A stretch of DNA of 64,000 nucleotides from Grammothele lineata (Eukaryota; Basidiomycota; Agaricomycetes; Polyporales; Polyporaceae), in the NCBI GenBank assembly GCA_002150815.3, contig NDFF03000370.1, forward strand, positions 372,001-436,000, read 5' to 3'. The stretch's first letter is position 1. Each line of letters opens with the position of its first letter. Shown piece after piece: positions 23,345 through 35,523 of this stretch. The notes beneath the pieces were generated by a model. It did no database searches. It was not told the origin of the DNA and saw nothing but the letters and a program-made list of their open reading frames with translations. The position numbers and the translations under genes are program-made.

Positions 23345-25112
23345 TCATGCCTCCGCAAGACCGTACTTGCGGAGCACCGATCGATAATCTCCAACGTCTT
23401 CACGCCCCTGGACGACAACTGTCGCCTTCGCCCCACTGCGCGGACCAAAGATACGCGCAGCGACACGACGGATGGTCATGGCATCGACCGCGTCGATCTT
23501 TTCGCACATCTCCGATACAGGGACCTTGCGCCCGTGCACGAGTACCTGTGCGTTGTAAGTTAGCATCGCGAAGCTAAGCAGACAGAGAAGGGAACAAGTA
23601 CAAACCTGCCGACCAAGGTCCTCAACCTCGACTGCCCGGCTCTCCAGAGCCATCATGAGACTCGACTTGAGCTGGTTCTTCGCTCGGCTGAGCTCAGCAT
23701 CGGCGATGTTGGAGTAGAGAAGCAAGCTCAGCTGGTGGACGAGGTGGGGGAGGATGTGCGAGGGAGCGTGCGTCGCGTGGCCGGACTGGGGGATGAAGGA
23801 GGCGAAGAGGCCGAAGAGGGCCGAGTCGGTGTAGATGTGGTGGAAGGACGCGCAGTGGTCGATCTGCGGGAAGTGGTTGAGGATGTGCGTGTACAGACGC
23901 GAGTACATGCCCTTGCCGGGGCCGCCTGGGAGGGAATTGAGAGACGCGCGGGGGTGGGTGGAGACGATGACGTACCTGCCGAGAAGCTGCCGCCTCCGCC
24001 TAAAAGCACCTGCATCGTCGCAACGGCGTACACGTCGTCGTCGTGAATGCCGACGCCCTCGAAAGCAAGGTAGAGGTGGTTGAACTCCCCAGAGGGGTCG
24101 GAGATATACCGGTGCCCACCCGTGTACGTCGACTGGTTGGGCGAGGAGGGCTCTAGTGGTGGCTCAGGGTGATACAAGTACGACGACGCGGCACGCGTCA
24201 ACGACTTGTACAGCGAAGGCGAGGACGACTGGGATGACTGAAGGAGGTTGGGAGGAACTTGAGGCGCATTTGCCGATGGTCGGGGGTCCGAACGGAGCAG
24301 CAGAGATTCGCGCGCTGGGAGCATGTGGAATCGCTCGTGGACGAGGTCGACGAGTTCTTGGTGCGCCATACCGGCGCCGGCAAAGACCATGCGTTCTGGC
24401 CGGTACCACTCCTGCATGTACTTGCGCATCATGTCGGTGTCGACGAGGTCTATCCGGTCCTCCGGACACAGAAGGGGGTTTCCGAGAGACTTGCCGTCGT
24501 AGGCGACGTCGTGCAGCACCTCTGGGAGGATCATCTCCGGCTTGGAGCTCACCTCGCGCAGCTCGTATCGCGCAGCCTCGCGCTGGCCCTCGATCTCCTC
24601 CGGGAGGAAGGCGGGGTTGAGGACGGTGTCGGAAATGAGGGATAGGGCGAGAGGAGTGCCCTTGTTGAAGTGGGAGGACTGGTACATGATAGACTCGCGC
24701 GCGGAAGAGCAGAGGATCTGCCCGCCGAGGGCGTCGATGTCTGTCGCCATCTGCTCCTCTGACCGGCTGGTAGTCGTCTGTGGCCGCTTGAGAAGAGAAC
24801 GCGGGAGCGTCGGAGAGGAGTACACACCTTGAATGCCATCCTGTCGATAAAATGGCTCACGCCGAGCATCGACGGCGTCTCGTAGCGAGAGCCCGCATCG
24901 ACGTAGAGGCCGACAGAGGAAAAGTGGCCGGGAGTGCTCTCCGTCGCGACTCGTATGCCATTGGGGAGCGTCGTGATCTGGACAGGCGGGTCTACCGCCG
25001 GGTGCGGTTCCGATTGTACGTGGAGAAGCCTGGACGACGGCGCTCGCCGCCTCGCAGCAGCAGCGGAGGCAGAGGAGGAATGTCGCAGCGAACGGACGGC
25101 GGCGCGGCGCAT
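23345..25112 (-). CDS. MAS2: Mitochondrial processing peptidase subunit alpha, 535 aa
   Basis: Substrate-recognition subunit of the matrix protease that removes targeting presequences. Four exons: 25112-24828, 24777-23976, 23925-23606 and 23545-23345. They total 1608 nt and end in TGA. The N-terminus MRRAAVRSLRHSSSASAAAA is itself a mitochondrial presequence. The M16 fold follows: ITTLPNGIRVATESTPGHFS, VGLYVDAGSRYE, GVSHFIDRMAFK (the inactive zinc-site region: no HxxEH, as expected for alpha), DALGGQILCSSARESIMYQ. The glycine-rich substrate loop is GGGGSFSAGGPGKGM, split by the 50-nt second intron. YSRLYTHILNHFPQIDHCAS follows. A tRNA-Cys lies 194 bp upstream on the same strand. Confidence 0.95.
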
Positions 25113-25305
25113 GGTGGCAAGTGGCAAACGCGGTCCTCGCAGGCGCGCGCGCGCGTTCCGCTCCTCCGCCCATGACAAACAGGCGCCCGCCCCTCCCTTG
25201 CATCTTCCGGCGGCGTCCCCTTCGCCAAAAAATTCCCAAAGAATTCCTGGAAACTCCTCGCTCGTCGTAGAGGTCGGAAGAAAAGAGAAAACGGCCGCAA
25301 AAGTA

Positions 25306-25408
25306 GGACCCAGCGCGGCTCGAACGCGCGACCCTGCGATAGAAATTCTGCGTCTCTGATTGGACAGAGGAACTGCAATCGCATGCTCTACCACTGAGCT
25401 ATAGGTCC
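25306..25408 (-). tRNA. tRNA-Cys (GCA) with about 32-nt intron
   Basis: On the minus strand the acceptor is GGACCTA/TGGGTCC, D arm GCTC-AGTGGTA-GAGC, anticodon stem TGCGA/TCGCA, T arm GCGCG-TTCGAGC-CGCGC. The loop reads TTGCAG, giving anticodon GCA. The insert after base 37 is about 32 nt and contains a small CTCTG/CAGAG hairpin. The discriminator is U, the known Cys identity base. All stems pair fully except one G-U. Confidence 0.93.
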
Positions 25409-25723
25409 TCATGTCACTTGAAAGAACCAAGGCGTGATATCCCGTTCGGCACAGTACTCCCTATAGCAGGCCAGTGAGTTAGTACAACCCTCAGACTTGC
25501 GTTTTGCGTGACCGTAAAAGGCCATCACACAAACAGCGTTCACGTTGGGGTGGAAGATAATTCAAGGTCCGCAAAACCCTACGATAGCGCAGATATCAGG
25601 GATGAGAAAAAGAGGTAGGAGTTAGGCGGTCTTGTCTACAGCAGTCGGGTAACAACACACTAACATATCCCTTTAAGTAAAGCTTCGGATATGTTTACAT
25701 TTCATCTTCCGTGAAACAACATA
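25409..25723. other. Intergenic between ferroportin stop and tRNA-Cys
   Basis: 315 bp with no gene recognised. It should hold the ferroportin gene's 3' UTR and the upstream flank of the tRNA. Confidence 0.4.
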
Positions 25724-27514
25724 TCAAGTTGTTTTCTTCCGAAGCAGTGGTATCATATCGCCAAAACTGTGATGCAAGACATGCCCTCGCTCCCTCTTGA
25801 CGTACGCGAGATAAGTCGACGCCCCCGCGAAAACGCTAACGAACGACGCCAACGCCGCGTACTTGAATTGTGAAGGCCTGCTGAGGGCAATCGTCAGCAC
25901 GTATCTCAACATTCCTGCGACGTTTTGCAGCGCTGTCTGGAGGGCAGTTCTGTGGAGAAAGGTCAGTTGCGGCAGAGACAAGAGACAGTAGCAATCTCAC
26001 AGAGAATTCCTACGTGGGTGCGAGGCGAGGGCGAGTTGCAACTCCTTGAGTTGACATAGATCGAACGCCCAGAGCCCCACACGGGATAGCATCATCCCTC
26101 CGAAGAGAAGCGCCGCGTTCCATGCCGGCGCGCGCGATCCGTCTGGCGGTGCACCGACGTAGAGTACGATGAGGACGGGAAGCAAGCATAAAACCTCCGA
26201 CCTGTGAGAAAGGTGGTAATAGGGTCATGAAGTCTACAAAACGGAATGAATCAGCCGGTTCACTCACCAGATACTCCAGTTTCCTGCACGTACGAGGCCG
26301 AGGCGCTTTTCGAGGAAAGGCATTGCGAGCGTACCAGCAAGGCCAGTGACAACGGTGAGACCACGCATACCCGCAAGGAACGGGTCGCTGTACGCGTGCG
26401 CCTTGAGATATGCGAGCATCGTTCCGTCAAAGCTCAGCACAGTCAGGTAGAGCCAGGAGATGGCGAGCGAGGAAAGGAAAATCGGATGCTGTGCAAATTC
26501 GTTCCAGTCTCGTATGGCTCCCTGCAGCCGCTCGCCCACCTTGCGTTGCAGAAGGCGGGGACTGAACGCTTCTGGTCGGGAGGTGCTGGCAGGCGAGTGC
26601 TGTCGTACGCGGTCGCGCTGAGCAGCTTCCTTCGTTTCTTGAGCTTCGCGGAGAGCAGGGAACCGCTTATAAGATATCGTGATCCCTGGAAGTGGACTTC
26701 TCGTCAACGTCTGTCCCGTGCAGAATACCAATAATACGCACAAAGTAGCTCGAACACTAGGCAGGCGGCCTCGACGCCGCAAAGAAAGATCGCCGCAAAG
26801 CGGTAAGACGCCACGCTCGTGAGCAAGGACACGAATAGAGGCGCCATAAGCTTGCAGAAAAGGTCTATTCGCCGCATGTACGTGTTCAGCGTAGTGAGGT
26901 GGGCGGACTGGCTTCCCGCGATGCAGGTCACCCACTCCCGCTCGACAGCGACGGTGATTGTCGTCCCTGCAATGGTGTGGACACACCCTCCCAGATTGAT
27001 GAGCGCGAACATGCCGGAAGCGAGAGGAGTCGTCCAAGGGCGTGCATGACCAGTCACGACGAACCGATAGAGCAGTACGAGGCTCGCTCCGTACTGGACG
27101 ACCGCGGCGGATTTGATGACGACAATGCTGGAGCGCACAACGCCTAGATTGTGATACTCGTCCACTAATCGTCCTGCCCAGCCCGAAAACACGATAGCTA
27201 CGCCAGTAGTGACGAAGCCATAGATGGATGCCGGTAACAGCGTGTCGGGGAACAGCGTAACCAAAAAGATATAGACAGCAAACTCTGCTGTACGGAGTCC
27301 CCAGGAGCTGTATGGAACCTTGTCAGACTTGGGAAAAGGAGATGAAAAGCGTCTCTTACTTGGATAAATGCTGGATTAGTAGTACTGTTAGCGCTGTGCG
27401 GTCCAATTTCGGAGTAGGTGCGATTGGATCTTCCACTATGACTGTGTCCGTAGCTGGCGGAGAGGGCGTAGAACTGCGCCCGCCGTTGGTTGTGTCGTCG
27501 TGGGCGGTTGACAT
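25724..27514 (-). CDS. Ferroportin-like iron exporter (SLC40 family)
   Basis: Polytopic membrane transporter of the ferroportin family, predicted to export Fe2+ or other divalent metals across the plasma or vacuolar membrane. Start MSTAHDDTTNGGRSSTPSPP at 27514, in a cytosolic Ser/Thr/Pro-rich tail. Then IQHLSNSWGLRTAEFAVYIF (TM1; the AAC codon is made across the first splice), TLLPASIYGFVTTGVAIVFS and SGWAGRLVDEYHNLG. AVEREWVTCIAG and LTTLNTYMRRIDLFCKLMAP match the ferroportin (E)R.W...A...L...N...RRID motif. The C-terminal half has GLWAFDLCQLKELQLALASH. It ends RKKTT at 25724. Several 50-60-nt introns. Family assignment is strong; the transported ion and membrane are inferred. Confidence 0.88.
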
Positions 27515-27863
27515 GAGTGTCCAAAGGCAAGCGTTCGCGCAGATGAACGCTAGGTGCGAAGCGGACTTCGATGGTCGCGGTAGTCGGACGACAACCTGGA
27601 ACGGACTGGCGAGCGAAACAGCGGATCGGACGACGTGTTTAGACGCCCATGAGTTACATGGTCGGTCCGAATCCCGGAGGGTTCGCATATGCTTGGCATA
27701 TCTCCGCGAACACTCCGCGTGCTAAGGAGCACCGACGTGTTGAACGTAGCCCCCGCTCAAGGTGTAATATTATGGTATAAGTTGTGCTCGGTACAACAAC
27801 ATCCAACATTAGAATAACCTAAGTCGTAGCTGCCTGCGAATCAGAGAACAACGCGGCAAATAC
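27515..27863. other. Promoter region of the ferroportin-like gene
   Basis: 349 bp between the ferroportin start and the sorting-nexin stop, both on the minus strand. I looked for GATA-type iron-repressor sites and saw none clearly. The frame continuing upstream to 27688 is not needed by the protein model. Confidence 0.4.
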
Positions 27864-30800
27864 CTATGTGTGAGTTGTTAGTTGGACGTGTCCCACGAGC
27901 CACAAGAACACGAGCTGCCTCACCTCATCAACGATCGTATACACAAGATGCTGGTTTAGTCGGCGGTTCTGGAGCACCGCGAATATACGGCGAGCGCCAC
28001 GTCTCGCGTTAGAACGTCCGATCATGTTCGCTGCCAAGTCTGATGAAAGCAACAATAAGAGATGCTACTCAATCCAAGGAAAAAGCCAGATGTACCAGGC
28101 ATCAACGAAGACAGTTTGCGGTTTGCCTCGTCCCTCGTGTGGAGCTTCTCCTCGACCGTGCGGGGTACGCTCGGCGGCTTTAGGTTCCCGCCCGGCCAGA
28201 GCCCATCCTTGAAAATGTTGATGAACGTCATCAGATGGGTTTCATCCAGGAACGATTTGACCGTTTCACGCAGCTTCCTGTATGCACCGTTAGACGGACC
28301 TTAGGGTGGGATGCTTCACCGAAGGCTCAGGCGCTACTCACCGCTCGATGGTGTCCCCGAGTACTTGCTGGAGGATGATCACGATCGCCTGTCTTCTGAG
28401 CCAGTTGTTCTTCTTGTCAAGCTCGAACACGGCCAGGATGAGATCGCAAATCGGGCCCGAAAATGTCGACGTGCTCGTCTCGCCCTCGAGGGGTTTCAGG
28501 TCGCCCGAGAGGTGGGCGAGCGCATCTTCGTAAGACGCCCTGCCCGACGCGCGCAACGCTTGTGCGACGAGGTCTTCGTCGCGCGTCGCAGTGCCCGTGA
28601 TGCCAGCAAATTCTGCTGCTTGCGTCGTCAATCGCTGAATAATGACATCCAGCATCGATGGCCCGAAGAACATGTCATCGATGCTTTCTGCGACGGACTG
28701 GTACATTGTCTTGACGAGGCCGTGTCCAGGAAAGGCGGAACCGGAGGCGGGTGTCTTGGATGACGCTGGAGCGGGTTCTGCAGCCATGAAAGGCGAGTCC
28801 CGGGAGAGAAAGGCGCGAAGCTCATCGCTTTCACATACGGCAGGGATGGCGATCAGGCTCTGCGAAGTAGTTAGCACTGCGTAGTTCGCACATGTTGAGA
28901 GAACACACCTGCATGTACTTCTCTAAAGCAACGCGTCGGTGGTCGACGAAGCTGGCCGAGAGCGCTGTAACTAGCCGCTTCCCGGGGAAGTCCAAGTTCC
29001 GAACGAGCAAGTACTTGTCCTTCAGCTTATTGTGCATGTTGAAGAATTCATTGTATCTTCGCGCAACTACCCAGCCCGACGAGAAGCTCCCGTCGAGAGC
29101 CAGCTGCTGTACCTCCACGAGGTACCGCACGACCTGTCTCCCATCTTCTTCCCCGGTCGTCGAGTTCACGATCGCGACGCGCGTGCGGTCTGACAGGAGC
29201 CGATTCGCGCTCTCCTGCTGCTCGTACTGCGTCTTCTGGAACCGGAGCTCGCGCAGCTCCCGCGTGAGGGACGCCTTGCTTCTTCGGAGCAGCCGCAACT
29301 CCTGCGCGTCGCCTGTGAGCTCTGCCTTCTTGATAAGCGTATCGAGCATCGCGTCCTGCGTCTGCAGTTTGCCAATCTTGCCTCCCAGCCTTTCGATCTC
29401 CTGCGCAAGCTGCAGATCGCCTGGGCCCGCCAGTTGGAACGAACCGTGCTCCTTGTCGTCTTCGGCATGTTCGTCAGTGTGGGAAGGCGCTGCGTCTTCC
29501 TCATCGTCCCCAATCTCGTCTGAGAACATGAGCCGCCGCTTATGTTCACGCGGAAGACGAGTGTTTGTGGATGTCATAGAATCCTGTATGCTGAGACCAT
29601 CGGAGGGGGGCTGGTCGTGCTGTTTGTCCAGCGCAATGATGTCAGTCAGCGCGGCCTGGATAGCTTCCATTCTCTGCGAATGCTCTTGCTGCTCCTCGTC
29701 CTCGGGGTCGCCAAAGAGAGGTGCACGCGAGGATGACGCTTCTGGATTGTCATCGTGTACAGGCGACATGAGAACTTGTAGATTGGACGCTGCCGGACGC
29801 GGGAGTCCTGAGGGCGAGGGGCTTTTAGCGCTATGCACACGCATGGGTCCACCCATGATAGGGGTCGATTCGGATCGCGGTAAGGGAGGCTTGGCACCGG
29901 CAAAAGTAGGCTGGCTGCCAGTGCGGGAAGGAACGTCGGTAGCATGGCGAGTCGTGGTGGGCGAGCGGCGTCCTGAGTGGAGCGCAAAGTCGTCAGCGGG
30001 AGCAGCACGACCGTTGACCTCGATGTCCGCAACGACACGGAACCACAGTTCGGAACGTTGGAAATCCTCAAAGTCTTGCTCCATCTCTCGCTCAACCTGC
30101 CTCTGCGCGAGCATGACGCTCCGGCGGACCCGCCTCTCCGATGCGGGGGTGGAGTTCTCCGCGTCTTGCCCGAACGAACGTATCGTTATGACATGTTTCT
30201 GCGCGACGGCGCTGAGGACAGGATCGGGAACGGGGCTCGAGAAGTACAGCTCATTGATCAAAGAGATATCTTCCCTCAGCGTAGCTGACTGGCCAGGCTC
30301 CAAAAGTGGAGCATCGTCCTCTTCGTCAGACCCGTCGGAGTCAACGGACTCTAGAGGGTTCTTGAAGCTTTCAACTGTCAGCCAGAATTGCACCAACAGG
30401 GACCGTTGTCGTCTGTCCATGAACTCCATGAAGTAAGACAGTGAGCTAGGATTAGTCAGGACGTCCCGCAGGGTGAGCGTAGAGTTCGTGGGGCCCTCTT
30501 GGTACATGGTCTGCCGCTGCCGCTGCCGTTAGGTCTCGCGTACGCATACCACCAGAGACGTGCATACCGAGTCTGCTTCCCCACCGAGAACGACGATCCG
30601 TTTCTCGACCTTTCTCTTCGCGGTGTAAAGCCTGTCAAGGAAGGCTACGATGTCTTCCGTCTTCTCGCCGTTGATCCAGTCCGAGTTGGCGTTGTTAGCT
30701 ATAACATCCTAATGAATGACGAGGTATGATCGATACGTTGACTATATGCACACCTAGAAGGGTCCGTGTCCGCCTAATCTCGCCCATTATATCATTTCTC

Positions 30801-31990
30801 AGCCTCCGGGCATCCAACAGTGAAGAGGTACGGCTGATACTGCGCAAGAAAGACTCAAACTGCCTGGCGTCTGTACGAAGGGTGATTTTCTCTGCTGTTG
30901 GCACAGATGCGTCCGTAAGCGGCGCTTGAGATCGCGGAATCTGCGCTTCGAGAATGTTTCGCACTTTGGAAATGAGCCGTCTATGACACTCGTTCATGAG
31001 CACACTGCGTGGATGATTGGGCATATCTCGTACTGTTGGCGAATCGCAGCCCCTGCCTGCGTCGGGTCAGAGCGATTCAGACTCTGGGTGTGTGCTACTC
31101 ACAACTTGATCAATCATACGATTCCAGAAGTCGGGATCGGATAGCATTTCCATGATGGGGTACAGAACGGAACAAGACACAATCTCCCTTACAACAATCT
31201 TGACCGCACGACTGTTTGCCTCCTTTTCCGGAAGGATAGAGGGTAGGGCCTTCTCTACAAGCCCGCGCAGATGGTTCTCCTCCGACTGTTTCGTAAAAGT
31301 AGACGAGAGGTTCTCGACTGCTGTATGAAGCTTACCACCTCCCCGAGCCGCGTACCGACTGGCTAAGAGGAGGTCGAGCTCCTCAGACTGGGTGAGCTTC
31401 CGTTCCAGTCCTGCCCCGCGTAATGCAACCTCCGATTGTCGGAACTGTTCGATGTGCGACGTGACCTTGGGCAATATGCGTTTCACTACCAGTGCGGGGA
31501 GGTCCAACTTCAGAACTCTGTCAAGAAGACGGTCCATGGAACTGTGGAGAGTGGAAGAGACAGCGGTAGGGAAGGACGGGGAGGTGGATATGTCTTTATA
31601 CCAAACGAGAACGAAGTCACGAACGATCATAATCAGAATGTCATTGATGGCAGCGGAAACGACCGGCGCGTCGGGGTAGAGGGGCGGGAGGGACTGGGGA
31701 GTCTTGTAGGACCATTGCGACCTGGTCAAGACGGCTTGCCAAGCTGCAGGGGTAGAGAATGCGAGAGGGCGTGCGGCCGTGGAGAGTGCATTCCGAGGCG
31801 CCGGGCGTATAGAATCAAGGACATATCCGAGTCCAACGTTCAGAGCAAAAAATCCCAATATGATTACGAGGAGAAAGATGGGTGAGAGGAGGAAGAGCGC
31901 GAAGGGAGAGAAGAGAGCGCGGGTGACGGCGGGGATGACCAGAGAGCCAATTACGAGGAGCGATAGGACATTCTTGCCGGATACTATCAT
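27864..31990 (-). CDS. MDM1-like: Sorting nexin with PXA-RGS-PX-nexin C domains (Mdm1/SNX13/SNX25 type)
   Basis: Membrane-anchored sorting nexin of the kind that tethers ER to vacuole/endosome or lipid droplets. Start at 31990. Two hydrophobic segments near residues 8-60 (VLSLLVIGSLVIPAV, FLLVIILGFFALNVGLGYVL) anchor the N-terminus. The PXA domain spans about residues 100-330 and crosses an intron near 31066. An RGS domain starts at the exon with LTLRDVLTNPSSLSYFMEFM near 30480. Then an acidic, Ser-rich linker and a coiled coil (about 29390-29190). The PX domain (VVARRYNEFFNMHNKLKDKY, LDFPGKRLV) lies at about 29165-28910 and the nexin C-terminal domain at 28870-27864. The phosphoinositide-binding arginine of RRYNEF is present. 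About seven exons. Confidence 0.9.
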
Positions 31991-32481
31991 GTCGTGAGGG
32001 TCGTGTCAGTTGATGGAGGAGAATGGGGTCGGACGGAGGTGGTCGCCGACCAAGAGGCGGCACGGAGACGGACGCGTCAAGCCCTCAACAGCCTGAGACC
32101 TCCCGTATGTACATAAGCGCCCGCTCCGGTCCGCGCTTCCCCTCCGAATACGAATGCGCGTCATGCATTCGGAGTCCACGCCTGTATGCACAGCGACAAT
32201 CGCCCGCTACTCGAAATCGAGCCTGACAACGGGTTTCGGAATGCGTGTTCTCTCCGAATATGTTCAACTCTTCGTTAGTGAAGCAGCGACGCACACTGGC
32301 AGCTGGCAGACGAATGGTGTCATCTTGCATAATGACTTGACCGCGCCCGCCGCCGCCGTCCGACGCGCTCGGTCGGTCCCCAGCTCGTTTGACCGTTCCC
32401 TCTCTCTGTCATCTCCCGCCCTCATATCAAGCTCAGTGTGCCGCCGCCGCCGCCCGCTGATCTGCACAACACCTACGCATC
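31991..32481. other. Divergent promoter between sorting nexin and OAC1
   Basis: 491 bp between divergent starts. It is GC-rich with CCGCCGCC-type runs at 32345-32360 and 32440-32456. No gene recognised. Confidence 0.45.
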
Positions 32482-33964
32482 ATGAGTGCCCCAGTAGCTC
32501 CTAGTCAGCCTCTGTCTAGCATCGAGGGGTTCTTCTGCGGCGGCGTAGCTGCCTGTGTAGCGGTGCGTCCCGCGTAATCCGCCCGGTGGTCATGCGTAGT
32601 GACATTACCCGCCGTCGCCGTAGGTCACTGTCTCCAATCCAGCAGAGGTTGCGAAGACGCGCATGCAGTTGCAAGGGGAGCTGGCCAAGAAGGGCGGGGA
32701 GAAGGTGTACAAGAACGCGTTGGACGTTCTCGCCAAGACGTGGAGGAACGAGGGTATCCGAGGCATACAGCGTGGTCTGGGGCCTGCGGTGAGTCACGCG
32801 CGTTCACTTCAGTTATGCGCCTGTTCTTATATCGCGACAGTATGTCTACCAAGTAAGTCGTGCGCCCAAAACATGCGGATGCGGGTTCTGACTCGGTCCA
32901 GATCCTCATGAATGGGTCGCGTCTCGGTACGTTACCCGTTTTCGTGCCTCTTCCACCTGCCATGTTTGACCTTCCTCCGTTCGGCCCCTTCCAGGATTCT
33001 ATGAACCCATCAGGAGAAGGGTGAACCGTCTAGTGGGTGCTAACCCAACAGATCAAATTCCCCTTACTTCTGTCTTCTCCGGTGCCGCGAGCGGCGTCAT
33101 CGGAGGTTCGTTGGCGTCATTTTAGCAGGGCACTTCCACACTCACTACAGATTTTTAGGATGCATCGGGAACCCCTTCTTTCTCGTCAAGGCTCGGATGC
33201 AGGTGCGCCTGTCCCTACCTGTAGTTACTGTGTCTGCTGTACTTACTCTTGGATGGCAACCCAGGCATATTCTCCCGTCCTCCCCGTCGGCGCGCAGCAC
33301 TACTACAAAAGCTCTTTCGACGCACTACGGAGTATATGGCAAGCTGAGAAGTTCCGTGGTCTCGTGCGCGGTATCGACGCGGCCGCGTTGCGTACCGCGA
33401 TGGGCTCCTCTGTCCAGCTCCCCACGTACAACTGGACGAAGAACCAGCTCATCTCCAACGGCATTTCGCGCGCAGACAGTATTTGGACATTCCTTGCAAG
33501 TAGCTCGGTCTCCGGTCTCTGTGTGGTACGAATTCCGTATAGAACCTGCCGGTCATGGATGTGAGCTGACATGCCGCGGCGCACACAAGCTCGCTATGAT
33601 GCAGCCGACGGATACAGTATTAACTAGGATGTATAATCAACCTACGGTCCGCACACCCGACGGGAGGCACGTCGGTGCGCTGTATAAAAACCCCATAGAC
33701 TGCCTGTGGAAGACGTTCAAAGCCGAGGGCCCGCTTGGCTGGTACAAAGGTAGTGACGTTATATGCATCTCAGCCGGAGCCTCACTGAAGTTATTTTTTC
33801 CAGGTTCCACGGCACATTTTCTTCGGATAGTACCACACACGTATGCCCTCGTTCGTTTCTGAACTGGTATCCATGCTCACACTGCACTTTCTAGAATCGT
33901 GACTCTCACAGCGAACGATATAATTGTTGGCCTATACAAGCGTATCCGCGACGGGCGACCATAG
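32482..33964 (+). CDS. OAC1: Mitochondrial oxaloacetate carrier (Oac1/SLC25A34-35 type)
   Basis: Inner-membrane carrier predicted to move oxaloacetate, sulfate or related anions. Start MSAPVAPSQPLSSIEGFFCG at 32482; stop TAG 33962-33964. Three carrier repeats are visible. Repeat 1 has the signature SNPAEVAKTRMQLQGEL and GIRGIQRGLGPA. Repeat 2 has GNPFFLVKARMQA, EKFRGLVRGIDAAALRTAMG and VQLPTYNWTK. Repeat 3 has MQPTDTVLTRMYNQP, EGPLGWYKGSTAHFLRIVPH and TIVTLTANDIIVGLYK. The N-P-x-E of repeat 1 and MQP-x-D of repeat 3 match the Oac1 subgroup. About eight introns of 50-70 nt cut the gene, one leaving a very small exon around 32845-32855 (YVYQ). Substrate is inferred from the subgroup. Confidence 0.9.
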
Positions 33965-34340
33965 TTTATAAGTGTAGTCACAGAGCGGTCGTATATACGT
34001 TGGTCAATGCATCGGTTTAATGAATGGTCCTCAACAAAGGACTCGTCCAGGATTCTCTTGTCACGGAACCACCGCCGCTCTACAGTTCTACGTATGAGGG
34101 CCTTGGGGCGGTATGTCACTCTCCAAACTGTCACCGCAACAGGTTTTCCTCAAGGTGTTTTTGTTGCACGTTTTGCACTGGAACATGGCCTCATTACTCT
34201 ACACGCGTGGCGCTCATACCACAGGAAGAGGTACACGCGATGAAAGGCCCGGTGTAAGAAGTTCGCTAACCATACCCGAACGTACCCCTGATACTTCCCA
34301 TAATTTCAGTGTGAGCGTATGAGCGTAGAGCCAAAAAAGT
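33965..34340. other. Intergenic between OAC1 and tRNA-Trp copy 2
   Basis: 376 bp. No gene recognised. The T-run that ends the minus-strand tRNA lies at its right edge (34333-34338). Confidence 0.4.
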
Positions 34341-34419
34341 GAACCCTGCCCGGATTGAACGGACGACCTTGAGGATTTCCCAGCTGGAATCTCACGCGCT
34401 ACCACTGTGCCAAGGGTTC
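34341..34419 (-). tRNA. tRNA-Trp (CCA), copy 2, with 8-nt intron
   Basis: On the minus strand it is identical to copy 1 except that one T is missing from the predicted intron (CTGGGAAA). The discriminator is A and a T6 terminator follows. That the only difference falls inside the predicted intron supports the intron call and the CCA anticodon. Confidence 0.8.
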
Positions 34420-35275
34420 CTTGAGGACGTCAGGCGCTGGCTACGTGAAGTAGCCAACCTACGGAACCGCAGCGGTCGCTTGTGTATCGGACGCTTCCTC
34501 GTCGCTCGATGCGCTTAACCTCACTCAACCGCCATGTTGGTAAGATAGATGGCCCTTTGCTGTTTAGCCGCACTCCTGGCCTCAATCTGAAGATTTTCAG
34601 AGATCCCATCATTACCTTTCTGCAAGTGTCGTCGTGCGATTCAGCTGGTGACTTGACATGTCCATCATAGGCTTTGCCAGCCAGCCTGAGTGGCATCGGC
34701 AACGTGACGGACAGAATTCGCTGGCGCGCTTCAAACACGGAAATCCGACTATGAGTCGTTGCAAGGCGCTTCATCAAGTCTAATGTCTCAGTTATGCTCT
34801 TCGGATATCCGTTAATACCTACAGCGAAGATAGACAGTTCTATGTTCTGTACCACATTCCTTGGTGGGTCCGTATGCCCGAACCTCTTTGTTTGACGGTG
34901 CGGCATCGGTACCGTTATCACCAGCTTCTATAGCCTCAGCTCACACGGATGGATGCGGCCCCCAGCCGTATGACAGCTGGCATTCTATTTCCATGATACC
35001 GACGAGTCGGAGTAGTCCGAAGAGATAGGTGGATAGTCCTTGGTTGCGACGTACTAGCGTCGGGTAGGGCAACCTACAAAGTATGTGCGCGAACCTTGTT
35101 TATCAAACACTGTGTGTGTGATTCACTAAATGTTTGGCCACAGGTCGTCAAATGTTCTATTGGTTTTCTCGGAACCGATCTAAACTCCCAAGATCACAGA
35201 GTGCATTTCACCAAGTCAGATATTTGTGCTATTAGCACTGTCCAGGTCACGAAGAACTTAGAAGCGCGGACAGGA

Positions 35276-35297
35276 TCTTCTCGCCGATCGGGAAATG
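35276..35297 (+). promoter_or_regulatory. Conserved distal promoter element of SDR1
   Basis: Contains CTTCTCGCCGATCGGG. The same 22-bp stretch, with one mismatch, lies upstream of SDR2 (52911-52932). It is 146 bp upstream of the TATA box, against 145 bp in SDR2. The core CGATCG is palindromic. Probably a transcription-factor site; the factor is unknown. Confidence 0.6.
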
Positions 35298-35442
35298 CTT
35301 CAGCACAAGCCAAGAACGCCGACCCACCGCTCTATGCGTGAAGCGGTCACGGTGTTTGTCCATGCCGTACTGGTGAATGCATCCATCTGGGCCGCACCCA
35401 CACGCACTCCGCCTCGTAGAGCTGGGAAAGAAGGGCGAATAG

Positions 35443-35449
35443 TATAAAA
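35443..35449 (+). promoter_or_regulatory. TATA box of SDR1
   Basis: TATAAAA within GTATAAAACGTCT, 75-81 bp upstream of the ATG. The same 13 bp is found upstream of SDR2. Confidence 0.8.
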
Positions 35450-35523
35450 CGTCTAGGCATGGTCGGGTTAAGCCCAAGTTCTCTCACTCGTACTCTGCCC
35501 ACAACTAGCCAGCGCTGTCTACA

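Larger units (their letters stand above)
34420..35523. other. Region between tRNA-Trp copy 2 and SDR1
   Basis: 1.1 kb. A minus-strand frame at 34430-34921 has no recognisable family and is left out. The right part is the SDR1 promoter, with a TATA box and a distal element shared with SDR2 (separate entries). Confidence 0.4.

Noticed and set aside
24549..25430. 293-aa minus-strand frame upstream of and overlapping MPP alpha
   Set aside because: It joins the real first exon to a spurious upstream part that runs through tRNA-Cys; the true protein starts at 25112 and splices at 24827.
28892..30436. 514-aa open frame on the plus strand
   Set aside because: Antisense to the RGS/PX region of the sorting nexin; Ser/Arg/Cys-rich shadow with no family features.
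34430..34921. 163-aa minus-strand frame beside tRNA-Trp copy 2
   Set aside because: No recognisable motif, no splice support; kept only as part of the intergenic note.
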